Shown here piece by piece: positions 1 to 5,923 of a DNA stretch of 12,758 bases. The stretch is from Treponema sp. UBA7590 (GTDB taxonomy: Bacteria > Spirochaetota > Spirochaetia > Treponematales > Treponemataceae): positions 1-12,758 of the forward strand of contig DLKK01000068.1 in assembly GCA_002478955.1 (NCBI GenBank), written 5' to 3'. The notes below the pieces were generated by a model. The model saw nothing but the letters and a program-made list of their open reading frames with translations. It ran no database searches and was not told the DNA's origin. Every line of letters begins with the position of its first letter. The stretch's first letter is position 1. Position numbers and translations under genes: made by a program.

Positions 1-64
1 GCACTTCGTTGCGTCCTACCCACCGTGCGGGCTCAAACGCCGCCCGCAACGCCTGCTTTTTTTT
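1..64. repeat. GC-rich inverted-repeat element, possibly a dispersed repeat or terminator
   Basis: This stretch is strikingly GC-rich compared with the AT-rich spacer that follows. It holds a perfect arm pair GCGGGC (27-32) and GCCCGC (42-47), extendable by one T-A pair at 26/48, with a 9-base loop. A second pair, CGTTGCG (7-13) and CGCAACG (45-51), overlaps the first, so two alternative folds compete. A run of eight T follows at 57-64, separated from the inner stem by 8 bases, which is too far for a textbook intrinsic terminator. Frames 1 and 2 stay open for a short way but no start or family is recognisable. It may be the right end of a dispersed palindromic repeat, or the tail of an upstream transcript whose gene lies outside the window. 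The structure is seen; its role is inferred. Confidence 0.4.
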
Positions 65-87
65 CCACATTTTAAAAAACTATTTCG

Positions 88-93
88 TATAAT
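88..93 (+). promoter_or_regulatory. Possible upstream -10 box (TATAAT)
   Basis: A perfect TATAAT hexamer sits in the AT-rich spacer upstream of secG. The hexamer 17 bases upstream (65-70, CCACAT) is a poor -35. In such AT-rich DNA a chance match is quite possible, so this is at best a secondary promoter. Confidence 0.2.
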
Positions 94-116
94 CAGTTTT
101 TTTTCCTTTATATGTT

Positions 117-145
117 TTGACAAAAAGGTTTTATTTTATTAATAT
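117..145 (+). promoter_or_regulatory. Sigma-70-type promoter of secG and probably of the operon
   Basis: A perfect -35 hexamer TTGACA (117-122) is followed after exactly 17 bases by TAATAT (140-145), a 4-of-6 match to the -10 consensus. Transcription would start near base 152, giving a leader of about 45 bases before the secG start codon. It is the best promoter I can see in the window and is correctly placed to drive secG and the co-directional genes behind it. Confidence 0.65.
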
Positions 146-196
146 TTATAAAATAGAAAAAAATATAGGTTTTAAGCCTTTGCTGGAGTTTTTTAA

Positions 197-559
197 ATGA
201 ACATTATTCAAACTGTGCTTCTTGTTGCATTTGTAATTGTCTGCATATTGATTATCTGTCTTGTTCTTGTACAGGATGACGGACAGAGCGGAATGGGCGG
301 ACTTCTTGGTGGACGCGGAACCGCGGCTTTCGGTTCTCATTCTGCGAGCGTCCTTACAAAGGCAACTGGAGTTTTTGTAGCTCTTTTCTTTATCATTGCG
401 CTGGCTCTTGCTGTATTGAATAAAAAGCCAAAGGTAAGCAGTGACATGAGCGATACTTCTTCAAGAATTGAAAATACTGTTGATTCTGCTTCGGAGACTG
501 AAGGTTCTGTAGAGGAAATTGCTCCTGCTGCAGAAGATAAATGGTATCAGAATAACTAG
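197..559 (+). CDS. secG: Preprotein translocase subunit SecG
   Basis: SecG is the small, non-essential partner of SecY and SecE in the inner-membrane protein-export channel and helps SecA-driven translocation. The 120-residue product has two membrane helices (about residues 4-25 and 55-75). Between them is the family's glycine-rich loop: a VLVQ motif at residues 23-26, then a G-rich stretch and AFG at 44-46. The ATG is preceded by GGAG (185-188) with 8 bases of spacing. After the second helix lies a tail of about 45 residues rich in Ser, Glu and Asp, longer than the short end of many SecG proteins and probably disordered. It is the first gene of the co-directional set and follows the best promoter in the window. 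Identification is secure; a role for the tail is unknown. Confidence 0.9.
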   Translation: MNIIQTVLLVAFVIVCILIICLVLVQDDGQSGMGGLLGGRGTAAFGSHSASVLTKATGVFVALFFIIALALAVLNKKPKVSSDMSDTSSRIENTVDSASETEGSVEEIAPAAEDKWYQNN

Positions 560-565
560 TTAGTT

Positions 566-583
566 TTCTAGGATAAGCTAGAA
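566..583. other. Inverted repeat in the secG-EIIA spacer
   Basis: TTCTAG (566-571) and CTAGAA (578-583) form a perfect 6-base-pair stem around a GATAAG loop. No T run follows on the + strand, so it is not an intrinsic terminator in that direction. It overlaps the -35 and spacer of a weak possible promoter (TTTCTA at 565-570, 17 bases, TAAAAT at 588-593) in front of the EIIA gene. It could therefore be an operator-like site, but no regulator is known and the stem is AU-rich and weak. Confidence 0.25.
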
Positions 584-620
584 TAAGTAAAATAAAAACT
601 GTACATCAGGTCGGGGTTTT

Positions 621-1100
621 ATGCTTAGTGATTTGATTAAGCCTGAAAATGTGATTATTGAACTTGAAAGCACTGATAAAGACAGCCTTTTTGCTGAGCT
701 TACAGAGAATCTTGTTCGCACTAATGAAAATCTTGACCGAGATGAAATATTCAGGGCTCTTTCTGAAAGGGAAGGGCAGATGAATACTTGCATCATGAAA
801 GGTATTGCAGTTCCACACGCCTGTTGCGCCTGCGTGGAAAAACCTTTGATTGCGATTGGTCTTAGTGCTTCTGGAATCGACTATGAGATTGAGGGCACCG
901 GGACAAAAAACTATTCTGACTCTCTTGTCCACATAGTTTTTATGCTTCTCTTTGAACGTGGAAATGCGGAGCATCATCTGCATGTCCTTGCTGATTGCGC
1001 ACGGCTTTTGAATATTCCGGGTTTTTACAAATCTATTTTGTGTGCGAAAAACGCGCAGGAAGTTTGCAATATTATCCGTGATTTTGAATATGAATTTTAG
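621..1100 (+). CDS. ptsN: PTS EIIA type-2 domain protein (PtsN/EIIA-Ntr-like)
   Basis: This 159-residue stand-alone EIIA domain belongs to the fructose/nitrogen-type family, which accepts a phosphate from HPr or NPr on histidine. The active site is visible as GIAVPH, with the phospho-acceptor at His66. The family's HHLHVLADCARLL-type helix follows in the second half. Nothing resembling a sugar-specific IIB or IIC gene is nearby, which argues for a regulatory role of the PtsN kind rather than sugar transport. Oddly, His66 is followed by three cysteines (C68, C69, C71), and C57 also lies close by. The ATG has GGTCGGGG (609-616) upstream. It sits 61 bases after secG and 38 bases before the ATPase genes, so co-transcription is likely. 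The family is clear; the symbol ptsN and the partner proteins are inferred. Confidence 0.82.
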   Translation: MLSDLIKPENVIIELESTDKDSLFAELTENLVRTNENLDRDEIFRALSEREGQMNTCIMKGIAVPHACCACVEKPLIAIGLSASGIDYEIEGTGTKNYSDSLVHIVFMLLFERGNAEHHLHVLADCARLLNIPGFYKSILCAKNAQEVCNIIRDFEYEF

Positions 1101-1138
1101 CATTTAGGCTGACTTTTCTTTATTTCAGGAGGTAGGAA

Positions 1139-1450
1139 ATGGCAGAGAACGAAGCAAATGTGATTTCTCATCTTTTGAACGTGGAGGCTCAGGCTTCTGA
1201 TCTTGTGAAAGAAGCTCAGGATGAGGCTAATAAGCGTCTTTCTTCCGTACACGCAAAGGCAGACGCAGAATTTAAAGAAAAATTCGACAAGATTGTTGCC
1301 GAACTTGAAAAAAATTACACTGACAGAATCTCGGCAATAGATGAAAAACATAAAAAAATGCTGGAAGATTACAGGTCTTCTGTGGAAAACACAGAGCAGG
1401 ACAAAGATAGCTTCAATGCTTTTATGAAAAAAGTGCTTGTTGAACAATAG
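1139..1450 (+). CDS. V/A-type ATPase peripheral-stalk subunit (H/G-like coiled coil)
   Basis: The 103-residue protein is predicted to be almost entirely helical, with long charged runs of Glu, Lys, Asp and Ala typical of a coiled coil and no membrane segment. As the first gene of a V-type ATPase cluster it matches, in size and composition, the small stalk subunit (AtpH in archaeal naming, NtpF in Enterococcus, G in eukaryotes) that pairs with subunit E to hold the catalytic head against the membrane stator. A near-perfect AGGAGGT (1127-1133) lies 5 bases before the ATG, suggesting strong translation. Its stop codon directly abuts the next gene region. Sequence alone gives no diagnostic motif in such short coiled coils, so the call rests on context and composition. 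Confidence 0.72.
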   Translation: MAENEANVISHLLNVEAQASDLVKEAQDEANKRLSSVHAKADAEFKEKFDKIVAELEKNYTDRISAIDEKHKKMLEDYRSSVENTEQDKDSFNAFMKKVLVEQ

Positions 1451-1454
1451 GTGG
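1449..1454 (+). promoter_or_regulatory. Ribosome binding site that fixes the subunit C start
   Basis: AGGTGG lies 5 bases before the ATG at 1460. The alternative GTG at 1451 is part of this site and abuts the previous stop codon, so the ATG is the better start. Confidence 0.6.
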
Positions 1455-1459
1455 CGGCT

Positions 1460-2494
1460 ATGGATTATTCTGGAGCTTCCGCTTATATCTACGCAAAAGT
1501 ATGCAGTCTTGTTTCCAAGGCGTACGTTGGTGAGAACGCGGTTCGTCTTTTCAATGCAAAATCGCTTTCAGAGCTGTGGGATATATTGTTCAAGTCACCG
1601 TGTCCGCAGGTTCCTGAGCAGATGCTTGCTAACAAAATAGAAAATCAGGCTGTAGACAAATTTATCTCTGACTATACATCTCTTCTTCATCTTTATTCAA
1701 ATCCAGACCCTTTCCTGGTGGAGCTTCTTCGCCGGTACGAAGTTACAAATATCAAGGTAATGTCAGCGGCTCTGAGTCTTGGTGAGCAGGAAAAACCACG
1801 CACTGTGAATCTTGGAAAATACGAGCTTCTGGATTATTCTGCATGGCCGGATCTTAAAAAAATTACTGCCAAATCAAGTTTTTCATGGTATGACCATGTT
1901 CCGACTCCAAAGGAACGCCAGCAGATGGATTATAAGCTTGACCTGCAGGAAATACGGGCTCTGTGGAAATTTGTCACAAAAATCTCGGATTCCTCGCGAA
2001 ACGCCCTTGTTGAATATTTCACTGAAGATTACAAGATAAAAAATATGCTCTGGGCTTTAAGGCTTAAGATTTATTATCAGATGCCGAACGATGAGATTGT
2101 GAAAAATCTTTTCTATATTTCTGAGAAGCCTTCCGCGGATGACCCTTTGTGCAGGGCTGCAATTGAAATTCTGGGCAAGGCTCCGGATAATTATGATGAC
2201 TGGAAAAAATGGCGGTATGCCTCTTATCTGAATCCGCATGAGGAAGGACAGCTTTGGACTGTTGACCCTATGTGGATTGAGCAGAAACTGCGTATTGGTG
2301 AAGTGAAAAAAATAAAAAGACTGCTTCACCAGTTTCCGCTCACTTATGCTTCTTTGGTTATGTATTTTAGGATAAAACTGCAGGAACTTAATGCCATCCG
2401 TGCAGCTACTGAAGCCTTGCGGCTTGGTGCGGAAAAATCAGAGGCGATGTATGTTGCTGGAATTTCTGCTTCGGCGTTGAACGGAGGTCGATAA
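1460..2494 (+). CDS. V/A-type ATPase subunit C (d-type rotor socket)
   Basis: Subunit C (called d in eukaryotes) is the soluble, funnel-shaped protein that joins the D/F shaft to the membrane K ring. The 344-residue product is wholly soluble and helical, close to the usual 320-380 residues of the family. Near the start it has AYIYAKVCSLVSKAY, resembling the family's opening segment in which the first helix carries an ARVRA-like motif. Tyr- and Trp-rich helices follow and the C-terminal third is charged. I start it at ATG 1460 rather than GTG 1451 because AGGTGG lies just upstream. The stop codon overlaps the start of subunit I by one base (TAATG), implying coupled translation. The overall match is divergent, so context contributes strongly to the call. 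Confidence 0.78.
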   Translation: MDYSGASAYIYAKVCSLVSKAYVGENAVRLFNAKSLSELWDILFKSPCPQVPEQMLANKIENQAVDKFISDYTSLLHLYSNPDPFLVELLRRYEVTNIKVMSAALSLGEQEKPRTVNLGKYELLDYSAWPDLKKITAKSSFSWYDHVPTPKERQQMDYKLDLQEIRALWKFVTKISDSSRNALVEYFTEDYKIKNMLWALRLKIYYQMPNDEIVKNLFYISEKPSADDPLCRAAIEILGKAPDNYDDWKKWRYASYLNPHEEGQLWTVDPMWIEQKLRIGEVKKIKRLLHQFPLTYASLVMYFRIKLQELNAIRAATEALRLGAEKSEAMYVAGISASALNGGR

Positions 2495-4485
2495 TGGCTA
2501 AAACAACAGAAATGCGTCTTGTGGAGCTTATGGCGTTAAAGCAGGATGTTCAGAACGTGATTTTGTATCTTGGTAAAAATGGTAATTTCCAGTTCCAGAC
2601 AAGAAAACGTTCCGTCCAAAAAGATGATGACAAGAACTTTGTGAATATTGACGGTCATTTTTTTGATTGTCTGCAGAAAACCCGCGCATTTTTTAACATT
2701 CCGGACATTTCAGATTCTGAGCTAAAATTTGTTGCCGCGACAGATGATGACCGTGACAAAGCTAACAAGATAATTGCCGCGACTGATGAATTTGAAAAAA
2801 AATCTGACGAGAAAAATGAAAAACTTTCCCAGATAACAGAAACCTTGAAAGAGGCGGAATCTTTCTCAAACCTTAAGATTCCTTATTCGCAGCTGGAACA
2901 TCTTTCATTTCTTTCCTTGCGCATAGGAAGAATCACTGCGGATAATTTTGGAAATTTGCGTGACGCGGTTGGTTTTCATGGCGTGATAATTCCGCTTGGA
3001 AACGACAAGTCTAAAATTCTTGCGGTTTCTTCAAAGAAAGGTCGTTTTGCGCTTGACACTGAGCTTAAGAAATTCGGTTTTGTGAATATGGAAATCCCTG
3101 AGAATTTCAATGGAATTCCAGAGGAAGTCCTTGTGAGCATGCAGCAGGAAAAAGTTGCCGCTGAGCGCGATGTCGCAAAAATCAATGAGGAAAAAAAGAA
3201 CTACGCGGACACTCATGCAGAGGAAATCCGGCGTCTGCTCGGTGCGTTCTGCATCTCAAAGCAGATTAAGGATATCCAGAATGGGCTTGAGTCAACTTCC
3301 ATGGTTTATCGTCTTACCGGATGGATTCCGGCGGCAGATTCACGCAATTTCATGAAGGAGCTTGACGACCTTACAGAAGGACGCATTGCAATCCGCGAGT
3401 ATCTTCCGACTGAAGTTCCGTCTGTTCTGCGTGGCGAGGAAAAAGTTCCTGTAAAACTTACGCATGGAAAATTTATCTCTGCGTTTGAGCGCATGATTTT
3501 TAGCTATGGTTCTCCTTTGTATGGAACAATTGACCCTACGCCTTTTGTTGCGGTTTTCTTTACGTTCCTTTTTGGAATAATGTTCGGGGATTTTGGACAG
3601 GGGCTTGTGATTTTTCTTGCAGGTCTTCTGATGGCAAAAAAAGTGATAAAAGTTGGTGCCTGGAACAAATTTGCGCCGATTTTCATGGGTGTAGGTTGTT
3701 CCTCGTGTGTAATGGGGCTTGTTACCGGAGAATTTTTCGGAACGGAGAAAGTTCTTGAGCCGTTCGCTATGTTTGTTACCGGGCTTTTTGGAAATCCTCA
3801 TGCGCCTATTCTAAAAGTCATGCCTTCTTCAAACCCGAACTCAATCCTTGTTATTTTCGGGATTTTTGGTGTGACAATCGCGCTTGGTTTTGTGATTAAT
3901 TCAATCGGTCTTATTGTTAATATGTGCAACAATGCCTTGCGCAGAAAATTTGGAAATGTGTTCTTTGGAAAATGCGGACTGGCTGGAATCCTGTTCTATT
4001 GGTATGTTGTTGCGTTTGCAGTAAGGATTGCAGCTTTCCATCATGTTCCAGCTGTATATGACTGGGTTGTGATTGGCGTTTCTTTGTTTTTTGCGGCTTT
4101 TGGCGAACCTTTTGAGCGTCTTTTCAATGGAGAGCGTCCTGTTGTTGAGAATGGTTTCGGTTCACTTGTAATCGGCGGAATTGTTGAGCTTATTGAGGTT
4201 GTCTCAAGCTATCTTTCGAGCACAATAAGTTTTGTCCGTGTCGGCGCGTTTGCGTTGGCTCATGCAGTTCTTGGATTCATCATTGAGCTTATGAGCTCAA
4301 AATGCGGTCCGGTAGGCGGAATTTTTGTACTCGTCGCAGGAAATGCGATTGTCGTGGTTCTTGAGGGAATGATTGTGGCGATTCAGGTGATTCGACTTCA
4401 GTACTACGAATTTTTCAGTAAATTTTTTAATGAGACTGGTGCGGAATTCAAGCCACTTCAGTTCCATTATGAAAATAAAATTTAA
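2494..4485 (+). CDS. V/A-type ATPase subunit I (a-type stator, ion half-channels)
   Basis: Subunit I provides the two half-channels through which ions reach the rotating K ring and anchors the peripheral stalks. The 663-residue protein has the family's two-part plan. A soluble N-terminal arm (about residues 1-335) is rich in charged helices and coiled coil. A membrane part of about eight hydrophobic segments begins near YGTIDPTPF (residues 343-351). The essential arginine is visible in SFVRVGAFALAH as Arg582, and the preceding helix carries Glu565 and Glu568. The stretch FGIMFGDFGQGL in the first membrane hairpin is typical of the family. GGAGG (2483-2487) lies 6 bases before the ATG, and the gene overlaps subunit C by one base. 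A 32-base spacer separates it from subunit K. Confidence 0.93.
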   Translation: MAKTTEMRLVELMALKQDVQNVILYLGKNGNFQFQTRKRSVQKDDDKNFVNIDGHFFDCLQKTRAFFNIPDISDSELKFVAATDDDRDKANKIIAATDEFEKKSDEKNEKLSQITETLKEAESFSNLKIPYSQLEHLSFLSLRIGRITADNFGNLRDAVGFHGVIIPLGNDKSKILAVSSKKGRFALDTELKKFGFVNMEIPENFNGIPEEVLVSMQQEKVAAERDVAKINEEKKNYADTHAEEIRRLLGAFCISKQIKDIQNGLESTSMVYRLTGWIPAADSRNFMKELDDLTEGRIAIREYLPTEVPSVLRGEEKVPVKLTHGKFISAFERMIFSYGSPLYGTIDPTPFVAVFFTFLFGIMFGDFGQGLVIFLAGLLMAKKVIKVGAWNKFAPIFMGVGCSSCVMGLVTGEFFGTEKVLEPFAMFVTGLFGNPHAPILKVMPSSNPNSILVIFGIFGVTIALGFVINSIGLIVNMCNNALRRKFGNVFFGKCGLAGILFYWYVVAFAVRIAAFHHVPAVYDWVVIGVSLFFAAFGEPFERLFNGERPVVENGFGSLVIGGIVELIEVVSSYLSSTISFVRVGAFALAHAVLGFIIELMSSKCGPVGGIFVLVAGNAIVVVLEGMIVAIQVIRLQYYEFFSKFFNETGAEFKPLQFHYENKI

Positions 4486-4517
4486 ATCAAAATCTTTATG
4501 ATAAAAGAGGTTTTATT

Positions 4518-4859
4518 ATGAACAAGAAAATTTTTGTGATTGCTGCAATTCTTCTTTGCACAACAATTTTTGGTCTTTCTGCGCAGTCCTATGAGGCTGA
4601 GTCTGAAACAGCTGTTGAGGCAACTGCAGACCAGAAGGCTCCTGCTGATTCTTCTGCATGGAAATATGTTTCCGCGGCATTGGCTGTTGGTCTTTCTTGT
4701 ATTGCCGGCGGTATGGCTGTTGCAAAAATCGGTTCTGCGGCAATGGGCGCAATGAGCGAAAATGCTGAACTTTCTGGAAAAGCTCTTCCGTTTGTTGGTC
4801 TTGCGGAAGGTATTTGTCTTTGGGGATTCCTTGTAGGACTTCTTATTATCGTTCTTTAA
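4518..4859 (+). CDS. V/A-type ATPase subunit K (c-ring proteolipid) with probable signal peptide
   Basis: Subunit K forms the membrane ring that carries the transported ion. The 113-residue product starts with a signal-peptide-like segment: Lys3 and Lys4, a hydrophobic core to about residue 20, and LSA at 20-22 as a plausible cleavage site. An acidic, Ala-rich linker (about 24-47) follows, then one membrane hairpin (about 48-78 and 89-113). Glu97, in GLAEG within the second helix, is the likely ion-binding carboxylate. Bacterial NtpK-type proteins usually have two hairpins and four helices, so this one is short and carries a carboxylate in every hairpin. The residue after Glu97 is Gly rather than the Ser or Thr often seen at sodium sites, a weak hint of proton use. 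AAAGAGG (4504-4510) is a good ribosome site. Confidence 0.88.
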   Translation: MNKKIFVIAAILLCTTIFGLSAQSYEAESETAVEATADQKAPADSSAWKYVSAALAVGLSCIAGGMAVAKIGSAAMGAMSENAELSGKALPFVGLAEGICLWGFLVGLLIIVL

Positions 4860-4863
4860 TAAA

Positions 4864-4867
4864 AGAG
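4864..4867 (+). promoter_or_regulatory. Ribosome binding site for the TTG start of subunit F
   Basis: AGAG lies 7 bases before TTG 4875. It is the only Shine-Dalgarno-like site available for a start that keeps the conserved first strand of subunit F. The next in-frame ATG (4905) would remove it. Confidence 0.5.
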
Positions 4868-4874
4868 ACAGAAA

Positions 4875-5207
4875 TTGAAGTTTTATATTATCGGTGACAG
4901 GGAAATGGTTCTTGCATTCAAGCTTACTGGCGTGGACGGCACTGTGGCTGAAACCCGCCAGGAAGTTCTTGAGGCGTTCAACCGTATGACAGGAAAAGGC
5001 GGAGCTGTCTCAACACCTGTTGATGAAGTTCCGAATGTCCTTATCCTTACGGAAGGTGCCGCTGCCACCATTGAAGAAGAAGAGATCGCATGGCAGAAGA
5101 CCGGAAAATTTCCGCTCATAGTGGAAATTCCAGGTCTGGACGGTCATGTTTCTGGTAAAAAAACTCTTACGGATGCCATTCGTGAGGCGATAGGCGTTCA
5201 GGTTTAA
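4875..5207 (+). CDS. V/A-type ATPase subunit F (central shaft)
   Basis: Subunit F binds subunit D to form the rotating central shaft and modulates the catalytic head. The 110-residue protein has the family's Rossmann-like opening, KFYIIGDREMVLAFKLTGV, matching the usual 'IGD...F.L.G' pattern. Later it has NVLILTEGAA and FPLIVEIPG, the strands typical of this subunit. The length agrees with the usual 100-110 residues. The start is TTG at 4875. An ATG at residue 11 would delete the conserved first strand, so I prefer TTG. The gene starts 15 bases after subunit K ends. The rare start codon may tune its amount relative to the K ring, but that is inference. Confidence 0.9.
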   Translation: MKFYIIGDREMVLAFKLTGVDGTVAETRQEVLEAFNRMTGKGGAVSTPVDEVPNVLILTEGAAATIEEEEIAWQKTGKFPLIVEIPGLDGHVSGKKTLTDAIREAIGVQV

Positions 5208-5275
5208 TTTAGTGCTGTGCAAGCATGGCAATCAAAAATGCACGGACTTCCAAAAATTTAGAAGTTCCTGTTCAA

Positions 5276-5280
5276 AGAGG
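5276..5280 (+). promoter_or_regulatory. Ribosome binding site that fixes the subunit E start
   Basis: AGAGG is placed 7 bases before ATG 5288. The in-frame ATG at 5225 has no recognisable site upstream, so the first 21 codons of the longer frame are probably leader. Confidence 0.65.
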
Positions 5281-5287
5281 AAAACGC

Positions 5288-5923
5288 ATGGAAGAATTAC
5301 GTTCTACAGAAATATTGGACAAAGAAATTCGGTCTGATGCACGGAAAAAAGCGGAAAGAATTTTGTCTAAGGCGGATGTTGACTGTCAGCTGATTCTTAC
5401 AGAAGTTGACGACCGTGTTGAAAAAGCCAAGAAAGAAATTTCAGATAAAGATGAAAAAAAACTGGCTGCATATGAAAAGCAGAAGAATGCGGCGCTTCCT
5501 CTTGAAAAAAAACGCTTTCTTGTGGATTTTATTCAGTCCGCGCTTAACAAGGCGACTGATGAATTTCTGGAAAAACTTACAGAAGAAGAACGTCTTGAGC
5601 TTGTGCTGAGGCAGCTTGAGAAATCAGAAGATATTTTAAAGTCAAAGAAAGTATGTGTAAGCGTTTATGGTTTTGATGAAAAACTTGTCCAGCAGAAACT
5701 GGATAAAAAGCTTGATGTTGAGTCATACTCAAAAACTGAATTCAATAAAATTATCGTTGAAAATGACTGCGGTCTAACTCATAAGGAGGGCGTTATTGTG
5801 GAAGCCTGCGATAAATCAGTTCGCTGCCGCTTTACGCTTTCGGAGCTTGTCTCGCAGATACAATATAAATACAGGGCAGAACTGTGTGATTCTCTTTTTG
5901 GCGGGAGGCTTGAAGACAAATGA
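5288..5923 (+). CDS. V/A-type ATPase subunit E (peripheral stalk)
   Basis: Subunit E forms, with the H/G coiled coil, the outer stalks that stop the A3B3 head from turning. The 211-residue product has a long charged N-terminal helix (about residues 1-75), suited to a right-handed coiled coil with the H/G subunit. A globular C-terminal part follows, with the family signature [20 protein letters not shown], close to the usual G-G-[VI]-x-[VL]-x-x-x-[DN]-x-x-[IV]-x-x-x-x-[TS]-[LF] pattern. Length is near the usual 180-210. I choose ATG 5288 because it has a well-placed AGAGG. An in-frame ATG at 5225 would add 21 residues without a ribosome site. The gene ends in an ATGA overlap with subunit A, indicating coupled translation. 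Confidence 0.9.
   Translation: MEELRSTEILDKEIRSDARKKAERILSKADVDCQLILTEVDDRVEKAKKEISDKDEKKLAAYEKQKNAALPLEKKRFLVDFIQSALNKATDEFLEKLTEEERLELVLRQLEKSEDILKSKKVCVSVYGFDEKLVQQKLDKKLDVESYSKTEFNKIIVENDCGLTHKEGVIVEACDKSVRCRFTLSELVSQIQYKYRAELCDSLFGGRLEDK

Noticed and set aside
27..64. Classical intrinsic terminator
   Set aside because: The GC-rich stem is followed by 8 unpaired bases before the T run, so it is not a standard terminator, though it could still act as one.
606..1103. 165-codon open frame on the - strand
   Set aside because: It lies fully antisense to the clear EIIA gene, its product shows no family motif, and no ribosome site was evident.
1451..1459. GTG start giving subunit C three more residues
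   Set aside because: The GTG is part of the AGGTGG ribosome site and abuts the previous stop codon; ATG 1460 fits better.
3340..3801. 153-codon open frame on the - strand
   Set aside because: It is antisense to the conserved subunit I gene and rich in Lys, Arg, Asn and His, as expected of a shadow frame.
5225..5287. Upstream ATG for subunit E
   Set aside because: It has no ribosome site and the extra residues do not resemble the family, while ATG 5288 has AGAGG at good spacing.
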